DNA of 64,000 nt from Modestobacter altitudinis (GCF_005930475.1 NZ_SJEW01000021.1:1-64000), one strand, 5' to 3'. Counted from the stretch's first letter, positions 48,599 to 57,566 are shown. Notes: a model not told the origin generated them from the sequence alone. Program-made: numbers and translations.

Positions 48599-49804
48599 AT
48601 GGGCGAGTTGCAGTCCGCGCTGGACGCCCTGGCCGCCGAGGACCTCGACCTGCTGCCCGGGCCGGCGCTGCTGGAGCGGCTGGGTCCGTTGCTGGTGCTG
48701 CAGAACCGGATCGCCGCCGAGGTCACCCGCACCGTGCGCCGGTGCGAGCTGACCGGGGCCGCGGAGCACGACGGGAAGAAGACGATGCCGTCCTGGCTGC
48801 GTGGGCACGGTCATCTGACGGCGGGCGAGGCAGCCCGGCTGGTGCGGTCGGGCCGGGCGTTGGAGCACCTGCAGGCCACCGCGGCGGCGTTCGCCGACGG
48901 CACGCTCACCGCCGCCCAGGTGGCGGTGATCGCTTCGATCGCGGGCGAGGCCGAGCGGGCCGCCGCCGACGAGCAGGGCGTGGATCTCGGTGAGGTCGAC
49001 CGGGCGCTGGTCGCCGTCGCTGAGGGTGAGGCGCACGAGCGGTTGGCGCAGGTGGTGCACCACTACCAGGAGGCGCTGGACCCCGACGGTGTCGAACCGG
49101 ACCCCACCGAAGGTCGGCGGCTGTCTCTCACCCGGCAGGCCGATGGCAGCGGCTCGGGTCGCTTCGATCTGGACGCGGTGGGGTTCGAGAAGGTGCGGGC
49201 CGCGATCGAGTCGATCGTGCAGGCCTCCCGCCCGAAGGGCGATGACCGGACCCGTGCCCAGCAGCAGGCCGACGCGCTGGTCCAGCTGTGTGACAACCAG
49301 CTGGCGTCCGGGAACCTGCCGCTGCTGCGCACCGTCAAGCCGGAGGTGGTCCTCGAGGTCGGGCTGGACGACGTGGTCGACCCCGCGACCGGCCCCGGCG
49401 CCGCGCGCACCGGCTTCGGCGCACAGATCTCCGCCGCCCGCGCCCGGTGGCTGGCCTGCGACGGTGCCATTTCCCGCATCGTGATGACCCCCGACGGGGT
49501 GCCGCTGGACCTGGGTCGAGACCACCGGGTGGTCACCCCCGGGCTGCGCAAGGCCGTGGAGCGCCGGGACCGGCACTGCGTGTTCGCAGGCTGTGACGCC
49601 CCGACCCACTGGTGCGAGGTGCACCACCTCATCCACTGGCTGTTCGGCGGCGAGACCACCTTGGAGAACTCCGGGCTCCTGTGTGAACGGCACCATTCGA
49701 AGGTCCACCACGGGTTCCGGGTCGAACGAGATCCCGGCGGACGATGGCGCACCTTCCGACCCGACGGCACCGAGATCCTCATCGGACCACTGCTCCAGGT
49801 GTGA
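48599..49804 (+). CDS. DUF222 / HNH-endonuclease domain protein, copy B
   Basis: A 401-residue member of the same 13E12-like family as the gene at 12807-14300, but from another subgroup. DUF222 spans about residues 20-280 (LVLQNRIAAEVTRTVRRCELTG, MPSWLRGHGHLTAGEAARLVRSGRAL). The HNH region is RDRHCVFAGCDAPTHWCEVHHLIHWLFGGETTLENSGLLCERHHSKVHHG near 325-375, recognised by CVFAGC, CEVHHLIHW and LLCERHH. Metal-binding cysteines and histidines are retained. TAGACT and GGGAGG precede the ATG. The function is unknown, and there are no flanking repeats to suggest mobility. Confidence 0.92.
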   Translation: MGELQSALDALAAEDLDLLPGPALLERLGPLLVLQNRIAAEVTRTVRRCELTGAAEHDGKKTMPSWLRGHGHLTAGEAARLVRSGRALEHLQATAAAFADGTLTAAQVAVIASIAGEAERAAADEQGVDLGEVDRALVAVAEGEAHERLAQVVHHYQEALDPDGVEPDPTEGRRLSLTRQADGSGSGRFDLDAVGFEKVRAAIESIVQASRPKGDDRTRAQQQADALVQLCDNQLASGNLPLLRTVKPEVVLEVGLDDVVDPATGPGAARTGFGAQISAARARWLACDGAISRIVMTPDGVPLDLGRDHRVVTPGLRKAVERRDRHCVFAGCDAPTHWCEVHHLIHWLFGGETTLENSGLLCERHHSKVHHGFRVERDPGGRWRTFRPDGTEILIGPLLQV

Positions 49805-49869
49805 GCAGCGGGACGCGTGCCGCACGGAGCGCGCGGTTGTCGATCACCGGACCGGGGCACCAGAGGTGC

Positions 49870-50895
49870 ATGACACAACCGGCTCCGGCGACTCGGCACG
49901 CCCTCATCGAGGAGGCCCAGGCCGGCGCCGCCACGAAGCCCTCCGGGAAGTCCGACGGCGAGTCGACCGGCACCGTCATCGTCGCCGGGGTGGCGAACCT
50001 GGCGATCGCCGTCGCCAAGCTGTTCGGCGGTCTGATCAGCCACTCCTCGGCGATGATGTCCGAGGCGGCGCACTCGCTGGCCGACACGGTCACCGAGGTG
50101 CTGCTCTTCATCGCCCTCAAGCGCGGCAACCGGGCCGCCGACGAGCGCCATCCGTTCGGCTACGGCCGAGAGACCTACTTCTGGGCGTTCCTGGCGGCGC
50201 TGTGCACCTTCGGTGTGGGCGCCGGGTTCTCCATCTGGCAGGGCGTCACGACGATCATCGAGCGCGAGCCCGAGGGCTCCCCGACGATCTCCTACGTCAT
50301 CCTGGCCGTCTCCTTCGTCCTCGAGGGCAGCTCGCTGCTCAAGGCCGTCCGGCAGGTCCGCGGCGAGGCGAAGGAGCGGAACATCAGCTCCCGCCAGTAC
50401 CTCCAGCACACCACCGACACGACGGTCAAGGCGGTCACCTTCGAGGACAGCGCCGCGCTGGTCGGCCTGGTGCTCGCCGCTCTGGGCCTGTTCCTCGAGC
50501 AGATCACCGGCGATCCGCTGTGGGACGGCATCGCGGCCATCCTGATCGGCGTCCTGCTGGTCCTGGTCGCGGGCTCCCTGGCGCGGGCCAACATCTCGCT
50601 GCTCATCGGCCAGTCGGTCCCCGGCGCCACCCAGCAGGAGCTCAAGGACGAGCTGTCCGGCATGGCGCAGGTCGACGACGTGCCGTTCCTGCTGACCACG
50701 GTGATCGGCCCGGGACAGCTGCTGGTCGCCGCCAAGGTCGACTTCGCCGACACCGCCACCGTCGCCGACATCGAGCGGGCCTCCGACGAGGCCGAGCGCC
50801 GGCTCGTCGCCCGGCACCCCGGCGTCCGCTACGTCTTCCTCGACCCCACCCCCGGCAACGGGCGGGCACAGGTGGCTGCGCCCGCCGCGGAATGA
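49870..50895 (+). CDS. Cation diffusion facilitator (CDF) metal exporter
   Basis: A 341-residue divalent-metal/proton antiporter of the CDF family. A polar N-terminus of about 35 residues is followed by six hydrophobic helices. The transport-site pattern is in SSAMMSEAAHSLADTVTEVLLF (HxxxD) and YLQHTTDTTVKAVTFEDSAALVG (DxxxD). FGYGRETYFWAFLAAL is a family landmark, and a cytoplasmic ferredoxin-like C-terminal domain covers about 250-335. Which metal (Zn, Fe, Mn or Cd) cannot be read. Its stop overlaps the FrnE-like gene as ATGA, coupling metal export with a thiol oxidoreductase. Confidence 0.92.
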   Translation: MTQPAPATRHALIEEAQAGAATKPSGKSDGESTGTVIVAGVANLAIAVAKLFGGLISHSSAMMSEAAHSLADTVTEVLLFIALKRGNRAADERHPFGYGRETYFWAFLAALCTFGVGAGFSIWQGVTTIIEREPEGSPTISYVILAVSFVLEGSSLLKAVRQVRGEAKERNISSRQYLQHTTDTTVKAVTFEDSAALVGLVLAALGLFLEQITGDPLWDGIAAILIGVLLVLVAGSLARANISLLIGQSVPGATQQELKDELSGMAQVDDVPFLLTTVIGPGQLLVAAKVDFADTATVADIERASDEAERRLVARHPGVRYVFLDPTPGNGRAQVAAPAAE

Positions 50896-51617
50896 GCCGA
50901 CCGCTCGGCGGGTTCGGACGGTTCATGCAGGTAGAGGTGTGGTCCGACGTCGTCTGTCCGTGGTGCTACATCGGCAAGCGCAAGCTGGAGACGGCGCTCT
51001 CCCGCTTCGCGCACGCCGATCAGGTGGAGGTCGTCTGGCGGTCCTTCCAGCTCGACCCGAGCATCCCCGAGGGGCACACCGAGGCGACGCTCCCCGCGCT
51101 GGCTGCCAAGTACGGCCGCAGCGTCGAGGAGATGGCGCAGATGCAGCGCCGGGTCGTCGACGTCGCCGCCGGTGAGGGGCTCGAGTACCACCTCGCCGAG
51201 GGCGTCAGCGGCAACACCCTGCTGGCGCACCAGCTCATCCACCTGGCCGCCGACCGCGGCCTCGGCGGGGCGATGAAGGAGCGGCTGCTGCACGCCCACT
51301 TCACCGAGCAGCGGTCGGTGTTCGACGTCGACTCGTTGGTGGCCCTGGCGGTCGAGGTCGGGCTGGACGCCGACGAGGCCCGCGGCGCGCTCGTCGACAT
51401 GCGCTACCTGGACGCCGTCCACGCCGACATCGCGACCGCCCGCGCGCTGGGTGCGACCGGCGTCCCGTTCTTCGTCGTCGACCGCGCCTACGGGGCCGCC
51501 GGGGCGCAGCCCGCCGAGCAGCTGCTCGAGCTGCTGCAGCGGGCCTGGACCGACAGCCACCCGCTGGTCACCGTCCCCGCCGCCGAGGGCTGCGAGGACG
51601 GCAGCTGCGCCGTCTGA
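50892..51617 (+). CDS. FrnE-like DsbA-family oxidoreductase
   Basis: A 241-residue cytoplasmic DsbA-fold protein of the FrnE/2-hydroxychromene-2-carboxylate-isomerase-like group. Its active site is C-P-W-C (Cys22, Cys25) in VWSDVVCPWCYIGKRK. The family text WRSFQLDPSIPEGHTEATL, LLHAHFTEQRSVFD and the cis-proline ATGVPFFVVDRAYGAAGAQP are present. The C-terminus EGCEDGSCAV carries two more cysteines, a possible second redox or metal pair. FrnE proteins respond to oxidative stress and cadmium in other bacteria. ATG 50892 overlaps the CDF stop; ATG 50925 would remove 11 residues. Confidence 0.92.
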   Translation: MSRPLGGFGRFMQVEVWSDVVCPWCYIGKRKLETALSRFAHADQVEVVWRSFQLDPSIPEGHTEATLPALAAKYGRSVEEMAQMQRRVVDVAAGEGLEYHLAEGVSGNTLLAHQLIHLAADRGLGGAMKERLLHAHFTEQRSVFDVDSLVALAVEVGLDADEARGALVDMRYLDAVHADIATARALGATGVPFFVVDRAYGAAGAQPAEQLLELLQRAWTDSHPLVTVPAAEGCEDGSCAV

Positions 51618-51619
51618 AG

Positions 51620-51675
51620 AAGGACCCCGACCTCCTCGCCCCTCACGAGCTCGGGGCGAGCCTCTGAACGGGGCC
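51620..51675 (+). repeat. Stop-proximal stem-loop repeat, copy 3
   Basis: It starts AAGGACC two bases after the FrnE-like stop and ends GGGGCC. The outer pairing CCCCG (51625-51629) with CGGGG (51669-51673) is short. The inner arms CTCGCCCC (51635-51642) and GGGGCGAG (51653-51660) pair perfectly around the loop TCACGAGCTC. It lies before a convergent gene. Confidence 0.7.
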
Positions 51676-51708
51676 GGATGACGAATGCGTCGGGCTCCGC
51701 CCGGCCTG

Positions 51709-52671
51709 TCAACGCAGCAGGCGTGGGGCGCGCTCCAGCGCCTTCCGGGCGTCGGCGGTGAGCCGGCGGACGACGTCGGTCGCCGACTGCTCGGCCGTGA
51801 CCAGCCCGACGGACTCCCCGGCGTAGACCGGCGCGTTGTCCAGGTCGCCGTCGGCGCGGGCCCGGCGGACCGTCTCGGCAGCCCGGGTGTCGCCGCGGAG
51901 CTCGTCCTCCCGGCCGTGCCAGGTCTCGGTGAACTCGTTGACCAGGGCCCGCCCGGGCCACCGCCGGGGCCAGTCCAGACCCTGGGCGATGTCGAAGGCG
52001 CTGGTGAGCACCGTCCGGTCGCCGCTGGCAGCCCGGACGCGCTCCCGCGCCGCCGCCGTGTTCGTCGCCTCCGTGCAGGCCAGGAACGGCGTCCCGATCC
52101 ACGCCCCGGCGGCACCGGCGACCAGGACGGCGGCCAGCCCGGCGCCCGTCGCGATGCCACCGGCCGCCAGCACCGGCCGGTCGGTCGCGGTCAGCGCCTC
52201 CTGGAGCAGCGGGAGGGTGGCTCGCTGCCCGGTGTGACCGCCGGCCTCGGTGCCCTGCACGACGATGACGTCCGCGCCGGCCGCCACCGCACGGTCGAGG
52301 TCACTGCGTGAGTTGACCGCGGTGGCCACGGCGATCCCGGCATCGTGCAGCGGGCCGACGAACGGTGCCGGGTCGCCGAAGGACACCGAGACCAATGCCG
52401 GCTCGGCCGTGATCGCCGCGGCCAGCAGCTCGGGCCGCCGGTCCAGCGCCCAGGCCATCAGGCCGACACCGAAGGACACGTCGGCCTCGGCCGGCACCCG
52501 GGCCTGCGCGGCGATCCAGTCGACGGGGGTCTCCGACCCGACGCCGATCATCCCGAGACCACCGCCCACCGAGATGGCGCGGGCGAGCTCGCCGCCGGCC
52601 ACCCCGGCCATCGGGGCGCCGAAGACGGGTGTGTCGAGGTCGAACCACCGGGTGAGCGCCGTCTTGATCAC
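51709..52671 (-). CDS. Nitronate monooxygenase
   Basis: A 320-residue FMN-dependent TIM-barrel enzyme oxidising nitronates such as propionate-3-nitronate. FMN-site text includes PVFGAPMAGVAGGELARAISVGGGLGMIGVG, ADVIVVQGTEAGGHTGQ (with the catalytic histidine of GGHTG), PVLAAGGIATGAGLAAVLVAGAAGAWIGTPFLAC and EATNTAAARER. This is the class with the short GGHTG loop. GTG 52671 is the natural start. It converges on the CDF-FrnE operon with a stem-loop repeat between. Confidence 0.9.
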   Translation of the reverse strand: MIKTALTRWFDLDTPVFGAPMAGVAGGELARAISVGGGLGMIGVGSETPVDWIAAQARVPAEADVSFGVGLMAWALDRRPELLAAAITAEPALVSVSFGDPAPFVGPLHDAGIAVATAVNSRSDLDRAVAAGADVIVVQGTEAGGHTGQRATLPLLQEALTATDRPVLAAGGIATGAGLAAVLVAGAAGAWIGTPFLACTEATNTAAARERVRAASGDRTVLTSAFDIAQGLDWPRRWPGRALVNEFTETWHGREDELRGDTRAAETVRRARADGDLDNAPVYAGESVGLVTAEQSATDVVRRLTADARKALERAPRLLR

Positions 52672-52721
52672 GGCCCCATCGTGGTCCTCGGGGCCCGGCG
52701 GCGCACTCGGCGGGTAACGCC

Positions 52722-52964
52722 TCAGCTCGTGGCCGGACCGCCGTGCTCGGTGCCGGCCAGCTGGCGCAGCAGGTCGTGGCAGCGCTGCCCGCGCTGGGAG
52801 TCCTGCTCCATCACCTCGCGGAAGAACGAGGCGACGTCGTCCAGACCGGCGTTCTCGGCGTCCCGGACGTACTGGCCGTAGTCGTGACCTGCCTTGAGCG
52901 AGTGGTACTGGACGGAGATGAGGTCGAAGGTGACGTCGGCGAAGCCGGTCTCACCGGTGGCCAT
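52722..52964 (-). CDS. Small helical protein, ferritin-like in part
   Basis: An 80-residue protein, mostly amphipathic helix: DVTFDLISVQYHSLKAGHDYGQYVRDAE, then DVASFFREVMEQDSQRGQRCHDLLRQLAG. The spacing of His, Glu and Asp residues recalls one half of a ferritin-like four-helix bundle that might dimerise, but the metal ligands are not proven. The family is unknown to me. ATG 52964 has GAGGG upstream. It lies between two other minus-strand genes and may share a transcript with the nitronate monooxygenase. Confidence 0.65.
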   Translation of the reverse strand: MATGETGFADVTFDLISVQYHSLKAGHDYGQYVRDAENAGLDDVASFFREVMEQDSQRGQRCHDLLRQLAGTEHGGPATS

Positions 52965-53044
52965 GAGGGTCCCTCCTCGCGTCGCGCGGATGTGACCCAC
53001 GTCTCGTTCCCCCCAGGACGGTCGGTGAAACGGACCGGTCCGGC

Positions 53045-53281
53045 TCAGGTCCGGTCGGTGGTCGGCGCCTCGCCGACAGCGCCGGCGAAGCCGCCGGTCA
53101 CGTCGCCGCCGCCGGCCTCGTCGGCCTCGGTCCGGGAGGTGGCGAGCTCGTCCTCACCGGTGGCGACGGCGTCGTCCTCGGCGGAGGCGAGGTCCTCGCC
53201 CTGGCCGAGTGCGCCGGGGTCGGCCTGCAGGGTGCGCGGGTCGTTCAGCGGGTCGGGGACGTCGGGGTCGGTGACGGTCAT
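53045..53281 (-). CDS. Small acidic protein, probably disordered
   Basis: A 78-residue frame of strongly acidic, low-complexity composition (DPDVPDPLNDPRTLQADPGALGQGEDLASAEDDAVATGEDE in outline). There is no hydrophobic segment and no recognised motif. Codon use is like that of its neighbours, and ATG 53281 is 37 bases from the ArsR operator. It may be a real stress-type small protein regulated from the same site, or a chance frame; similar short acidic proteins are common in this group. Confidence 0.45.
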   Translation of the reverse strand: MTVTDPDVPDPLNDPRTLQADPGALGQGEDLASAEDDAVATGEDELATSRTEADEAGGGDVTGGFAGAVGEAPTTDRT

Positions 53282-53318
53282 GCACCCGACCGTGCCCGCG
53301 AGCCCCGGCCCTGAACCG

Positions 53319-53362
53319 TCATGTGTAACTGGACGCTTACGTAAGCCATCTGTTACACATGA
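53319..53362. promoter_or_regulatory. Nested two-tier palindrome, probable ArsR operator
   Basis: TCATGTGTAAC (53319-53329) and its exact complement (53352-53362) enclose a second perfect dyad, GCTTAC-GTAAGC (53335-53346). Both share one symmetry axis at 53340/53341. The region is strikingly AT-rich for this genome and ends four bases before the ArsR GTG, so regulator binding would cover the promoter. Confidence 0.65.
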
Positions 53363-53365
53363 CCC

Positions 53366-53695
53366 GTGGAGGCGCTCGCGGCACTGGCCGACCCGACCCG
53401 GCGGCAGATCGTCGCGCTGCTGGCGGCCGGTGAGAGGGGCGCCGGGGAGCTCGCCGGGCAGTTCCCGGTGACCCGCCCGGCGATCAGCCGGCACCTGCGG
53501 GTCCTCCGCGAGGCGGGGCTGGTGCAGGTCCGCGCCGAGGGGCAGCGTCGGGTGTACGCGCTGGACCCGCGGCCGCTGTCCGAGCTGGACGCGTGGCTGG
53601 CCCCCTACCGTCGGCTGTGGGCGCAGCGCCTGGACGCCCTGGACACCGAGATCGCCCGCGGACGGCGGGCGCGGACTCAGGAGGACGGTCGATGA
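53366..53695 (+). CDS. ArsR-family transcriptional regulator
   Basis: A 109-residue winged-helix regulator: LAALADPTRRQIVALLAAGERGAGELAGQFPVTRPAISRHLRVLREAGLVQVRAEGQRRVYALDPRPL, read as DPTRRQIVALL, VTRPAISRHLRVLREAGLV and RRVYALDP. It lacks the CxC metal site of classical ArsR, and its companion is an SRPBCC protein coupled by ATGA. This is the common non-metal ArsR-SRPBCC pair, in which the partner probably binds a hydrophobic ligand. GTG 53366 lies just after a large palindrome that it probably binds. Confidence 0.92.
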   Translation: MEALAALADPTRRQIVALLAAGERGAGELAGQFPVTRPAISRHLRVLREAGLVQVRAEGQRRVYALDPRPLSELDAWLAPYRRLWAQRLDALDTEIARGRRARTQEDGR

Positions 53696-54192
53696 CGACG
53701 CAGGACGAGCGGCTGGGCGAGGTCACCGAGGTGGCCGACGGGGTGCAGGTCCAGTTCCGCCGCAGCTGGCCGGACCCGGTCGCGGACGTCTGGTCCGCGC
53801 TCACCGACCCGGACAGGACCGCGCGCTGGTTCGGCACCTACGACGGCGAACGGCGGGTCGGCGGCTCGGGCACCCTGACGATGACCCACGAGGAGGGGGC
53901 GTCCAGGGAGCCGATGCGGATCGTCGAGTGCGACCCGCCCCGCCGCCTCGTCGTCCGGTGGGAGTCCGAGCAGGCGTGGCGGATCGAGCTGGACCTGGCC
54001 GAGGAGCAGGGCCGCACGGTCCTGGTCTTCACCCAGGTCTTCCCCCCGGGCACCGACGCCGGGGACTACGTCCTGGGCTGGCACTGGTACCTCGACAAGT
54101 TCGGCGCCGAGGTCTCCGGTGCGCCCGGGCCGGGCGACTGGGACACCTTCCTCGCCGCCACCGGCCCGGCCTACGGCCGCCCCGCCGGCTGA
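53692..54192 (+). CDS. SRPBCC/AHSA1-domain protein
   Basis: A 166-residue protein with the START-like ligand-binding fold of the AHSA1 group: VQVQFRRSWPDPVADVWSALTDPDRTARWFGTYDG, read as PVADVWSALTDPDRTARWF, GSGTLTMTHEEG, VVRWESEQAW and YVLGWHWYLDKFG. Such proteins bind hydrophobic molecules or act as co-chaperone-like factors; the ligand is unknown. ATG 53692 overlaps the ArsR stop, so the two are produced together. A small hairpin overlaps the end of its stop codon. Confidence 0.9.
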   Translation: MTTQDERLGEVTEVADGVQVQFRRSWPDPVADVWSALTDPDRTARWFGTYDGERRVGGSGTLTMTHEEGASREPMRIVECDPPRRLVVRWESEQAWRIELDLAEEQGRTVLVFTQVFPPGTDAGDYVLGWHWYLDKFGAEVSGAPGPGDWDTFLAATGPAYGRPAG

Positions 54193-54217
54193 CCGCCGAA
54201 GGCGCGCCCTCGGCGGT
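54192..54217. terminator. Hairpin between SRPBCC and a convergent flavoenzyme gene
   Basis: ACCGCCGA and TCGGCGGT pair around a ten-base loop directly at the SRPBCC stop. A bidirectional terminator is likely between these convergent genes. Confidence 0.5.
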
Positions 54218-54262
54218 CGTGGGGACCCCCCGGGGCGCGCTCTCGGGGGAGATCCCGGCGCC

Positions 54263-55477
54263 TCAGGAGGCGGGCTCCTCCACCAGGACCGGGCCGGGGC
54301 CGGTCCACGGGCCGAGGCGGTGCAGCAGCCGGTCGCGGGCGGCCAGCCGCGGACCCGCCTGCACCGGGTAGGTGTCGTACGAGCCGCCGGTCAGCGCCCG
54401 GGCGGCGTGCACGGCGAAGTTCGGGTCGTCCTGCGCCTCGCGGGCGACGGCGACCAGGTCGGCCTGGCCGGTGGCGACGACGGCCTCGGCCTGCGCCGGG
54501 TCCACCACCAGCCCGACGGCCATGGTCGGGATCCCGGCCTGCCCCCTGATGGCCGCGGCGAAGGGCACCTGGTAGCCGTAGCCGATCGGGTGCTGCCAGC
54601 CTGCGCCGATGCCGCCGCCGGAGACGTCGATCGCGTCCACACCCAGCGTCTTCAGCTCGCGCGCGAAGGCGATGGTGTCCTCCAGCGTCGTCCCGTCGCG
54701 CTGGGCGTCGACGGCGGAGACCCGGACCACCAGCGGGAGGTCGGCGGGCCAGACCTCACGCACGGCCTCGACCACCTCGAGCGGGAACCGCATCCGGTTC
54801 TCCAGCGAGCCGCCGTAGGAGTCGGTGCGCCGGTTGGTCAGCGGGGAGAGGAACTGGTTGAGCAGGTAGCCGTGCGCCGCGTGCACCTCGGCGACGGCGA
54901 ACCCGGCGGTGAGCGCCCGCCGGGCGGCGGCCACGAACGCCTCGCGCACGCCGGCCAGCTCCGCCGTCGTCAGCGGGTGGGGTGCCGGCCAGCCCTCGCC
55001 CATCGGGACGCCGCTGGGGGAGACCGCCGTCCACGGCTCGTCACCGGGACGGGCGTTCTCGGTGGTCACCGGGCCGTGCCCGTCCCACGGGCGCAGCGTG
55101 CTGGCCTTGCCGCCGGCGTGGGCCAGCTGGATCGCCGGGACGCTGCCGTGCTCGCGCAGGAACGCGGCGACCCGGGCGAGCCCGGGGACCTGGGCGTCGT
55201 CCCACAGGCCGACGTCCCCGGGGCTGATCCGGCCGTCCGCGCTCACGCCGGTCGCCTCGACCATGACCAGCCCGAAGCCGCCGAGGGCGAAGCGCCCCAG
55301 GTGGACCAGGTGGTAGTCCCCGACGACGCCGTCGGTGACGTTGTACTGGCACATCGGCGCGACGACCAGCCGGTTGGGCAGCGTGACCCCGCGCAGGGTC
55401 AGCGGCTGCAGCAGGACGGGCTGGTCAGTGGTCGGCTGGGTCACGACCGGCACAACCCGGCTGCCGGTGCCCGGCAT
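54263..55477 (-). CDS. Old yellow enzyme, YqjM-like NADH:flavin oxidoreductase
   Basis: A 404-residue FMN-dependent ene-reductase. The class marker cysteine is in [10 protein letters not shown] (near 43), substrate histidines are in [15 protein letters not shown], and [29 protein letters not shown] and the FMN phosphate loop around [27 protein letters not shown] are all present. It reduces activated double bonds of enals, enones or nitro compounds; the natural substrate is unknown. ATG 55477 is used. GTG 55444 would give the tighter start VTQPTTDQP. It diverges from pckG. Confidence 0.92.
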   Translation of the reverse strand: MPGTGSRVVPVVTQPTTDQPVLLQPLTLRGVTLPNRLVVAPMCQYNVTDGVVGDYHLVHLGRFALGGFGLVMVEATGVSADGRISPGDVGLWDDAQVPGLARVAAFLREHGSVPAIQLAHAGGKASTLRPWDGHGPVTTENARPGDEPWTAVSPSGVPMGEGWPAPHPLTTAELAGVREAFVAAARRALTAGFAVAEVHAAHGYLLNQFLSPLTNRRTDSYGGSLENRMRFPLEVVEAVREVWPADLPLVVRVSAVDAQRDGTTLEDTIAFARELKTLGVDAIDVSGGGIGAGWQHPIGYGYQVPFAAAIRGQAGIPTMAVGLVVDPAQAEAVVATGQADLVAVAREAQDDPNFAVHAARALTGGSYDTYPVQAGPRLAARDRLLHRLGPWTGPGPVLVEEPAS

Positions 55478-55522
55478 CCCGCAGCGATGCAGGTCACAGT
55501 GTGGGTAGACGTCCTATACGAG

Positions 55523-55528
55523 TAGTCT
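55523..55528 (+). promoter_or_regulatory. Candidate -10 box TAGTCT for pckG
   Basis: TAGTCT sits in the AT-richest patch of the intergenic region (TATACGAGTAGTC), 104 bases before the pckG GTG. It would leave a leader of about 100 bases, long enough for leader control, although I recognise no riboswitch. Confidence 0.35.
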
Positions 55529-55632
55529 TCGCGGATCCCCCCGGCCTCAACGGAGCGGTCGGGGCGGGCCCCCAGCCAGCGCCGACGCCTGCCCCGCGCC
55601 CAGCGCAGGCGTCCCCACATGCAGGAGACGCC

Positions 55633-57450
55633 GTGACTGCCGTGGCCACCCCCGGTCTCGAGAACGCCCCGACCACCCACGCCCGCCTCCTCGCCTGGGT
55701 GCGGGAGATGGCCGACCTGACCCAGCCCGACCAGGTCGTCTGGGTCGACGGGACCGACGAGGAGTGGGAGCGGCTCACCGGGAAGCTGGTGGACGTCGGC
55801 ACCTTCACCCGGCTGACCGCGAAGGCCAACTCCTTCCACTGCGCCTCGGACCCCAGCGACGTCGCCCGCGTCGAGGACCGCACCTTCATCTGCTCGGTCG
55901 ACGAGGCCGACGCCGGACCCACCAACAACTGGATGGACCCGGGCGAGATGAAGGCCGTCATGACCGAGCTGTACCGGGGGTGCATGCGCGGCCGGACGAT
56001 GTACGTCATCCCGTTCTGCATGGGCCCGGTCGAGGCCGAGGACCCGATGTTCGGCGTCGAGCTGACCGACTCCGAGTACGTCGTGGTCTCCATGCGGGTG
56101 ATGGCCCGGATCGGCAGCGCGATCCTGGAGGCGATGGGCACCGACCGCCCCTTCGTGCCGGCGATGCACTCCCTCGGCGCGCCGCTGGAGCCCGGCCAGA
56201 CCGACGTCCCGTGGCCCTGCAGCGACACCAAGTACATCGTCCACTTCCCCGAGGAGCGGGCCATCTGGTCCTACGGCTCCGGGTACGGCGGCAACGCGCT
56301 GCTGGGCAAGAAGTGCTACTCGCTGCGGATCGCCTCGGTGATGGCCCGCGACGAGGGCTGGCTCGCCGAGCACATGCTGATCCTCAAGCTGACCAGCCCG
56401 CAGCAGAAGACCTACTACGTCGCCGCAGCCTTCCCGAGCGCCTGCGGCAAGACGAACCTGGCGATGCTCGAGCCGACCATCCCCGGTTGGAAGGTCGAGA
56501 CCCTCGGCGACGACATCGCCTGGATGCGGTTCGGCGAGGACGGCCGGCTCTACGCGCTCAACCCCGAGTACGGCCTGTTCGGCGTCGCGCCGGGCACCGG
56601 CTGGGACACCAACCCCAACGCGATGCGCACCATCGAGGCGGGCAACTCGGTGTTCACCAACGTCGCGCTGACCGACGACGGCGACATCTGGTGGGAGGGG
56701 ATGACCGACGAGCCGCCGGCCCACCTCACCGACTGGAAGGGCCGGGACTGGACGCCGGAGTCCGAGGAGCCCTCCAGCCACCCGAACAGCCGGTTCTGCA
56801 CGCCGATCACCCAGTGCCCGATCCTGGCGCCGGAGTACACCGACCCCCGGGGCGTGCCGATCTCGGCCATCCTCTTCGGCGGCCGCCGCAAGACCACGAT
56901 CCCGCTGGTCAGCGAGGCACGGGACTGGAACCACGGCGTCTTCATGGGCGCGACGCTCTCCTCGGAGACGACGGCCGCAGCCACCGGCGCCGTCGGCGTC
57001 GTCCGCCGCGACCCCTTCGCGATGCTGCCGTTCATCGGCTACAACGCCGGTGACTACGTCAAGCACTGGGTGGAGACCGGCAAGGCGCACGACGCCAGCA
57101 AGTTGCCGCGGATCTTCTACGTGAACTGGTTCCGCCGGGACTCCGACGGCGGCTTCCTGTGGCCGGGCTTCGGCGAGAACAGCCGGGTGCTCAAGTGGGT
57201 CGTCGAGCGCCTGGAGGGCACCGCCGCCGCCGTCGAGACGCCGGTCGGGCACGTGCCGACGCCGGACTCGCTCGACGTCTCGGGTCTGGGCATGACCCGC
57301 GACCAGGTCGAGCAGGCGCTGCGGGTGGACCGGGACGAGTGGCAGGCCGAGGTCCCGCAGATCACCGAGTGGTTCGAGAGGTTCGGCGACAAGCTGCCCA
57401 GCACCATGTGGGACGAGCTGGAGATCCTCGCGAGCCGGCTGGCCCCGTAG
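55633..57450 (+). CDS. pckG: Phosphoenolpyruvate carboxykinase (GTP)
   Basis: A 605-residue GTP-dependent enzyme interconverting oxaloacetate and PEP at the start of gluconeogenesis. Visible landmarks are [23 protein letters not shown], the kinase loop [15 protein letters not shown] with the reactive cysteine (near 268-276), [14 protein letters not shown] for metal and the omega-loop, [14 protein letters not shown], and [12 protein letters not shown]. The length and all motifs match the GTP class. GTG 55633 has GGAGA upstream. A strong hairpin follows. Together with Pyc it closes the pyruvate-oxaloacetate-PEP node. Confidence 0.96.
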   Translation: MTAVATPGLENAPTTHARLLAWVREMADLTQPDQVVWVDGTDEEWERLTGKLVDVGTFTRLTAKANSFHCASDPSDVARVEDRTFICSVDEADAGPTNNWMDPGEMKAVMTELYRGCMRGRTMYVIPFCMGPVEAEDPMFGVELTDSEYVVVSMRVMARIGSAILEAMGTDRPFVPAMHSLGAPLEPGQTDVPWPCSDTKYIVHFPEERAIWSYGSGYGGNALLGKKCYSLRIASVMARDEGWLAEHMLILKLTSPQQKTYYVAAAFPSACGKTNLAMLEPTIPGWKVETLGDDIAWMRFGEDGRLYALNPEYGLFGVAPGTGWDTNPNAMRTIEAGNSVFTNVALTDDGDIWWEGMTDEPPAHLTDWKGRDWTPESEEPSSHPNSRFCTPITQCPILAPEYTDPRGVPISAILFGGRRKTTIPLVSEARDWNHGVFMGATLSSETTAAATGAVGVVRRDPFAMLPFIGYNAGDYVKHWVETGKAHDASKLPRIFYVNWFRRDSDGGFLWPGFGENSRVLKWVVERLEGTAAAVETPVGHVPTPDSLDVSGLGMTRDQVEQALRVDRDEWQAEVPQITEWFERFGDKLPSTMWDELEILASRLAP

Positions 57451-57468
57451 GGCGCCGCCCCCAGGACT

Positions 57469-57512
57469 CGAGGTCCCGCCTCCGGACAGCGTCGTCGGGG
57501 GGCGGGACCTCG
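57469..57512. terminator. Hairpin terminator after pckG
   Basis: CGAGGTCCCGCC (57469-57480) and its exact complement (57501-57512) enclose a 20-base loop, 18 bases after the pckG stop. The 12-bp GC-rich stem without a T-run is typical of high-GC terminators. Confidence 0.65.
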
Positions 57513-57560
57513 TGCTGCCAGGGGTGGGGCCTCCACGCCGCGGGGCACAGGGTCCTCGGT

Positions 57561-57566
57561 TAGCGT
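57561..57566 (+). promoter_or_regulatory. -10 box TAGCGT for the MFS gene
   Basis: TAGCGT fits TANNNT. Transcription from it would begin near 57573, after the first possible GTG at 57565. That supports the ribosome-site-led start at 57607. Confidence 0.45.

Noticed and set aside
55529-55632. A riboswitch in the long pckG leader
   Set aside because: The leader is about 100 bases, but I recognise no conserved aptamer core or terminator/anti-terminator pair.
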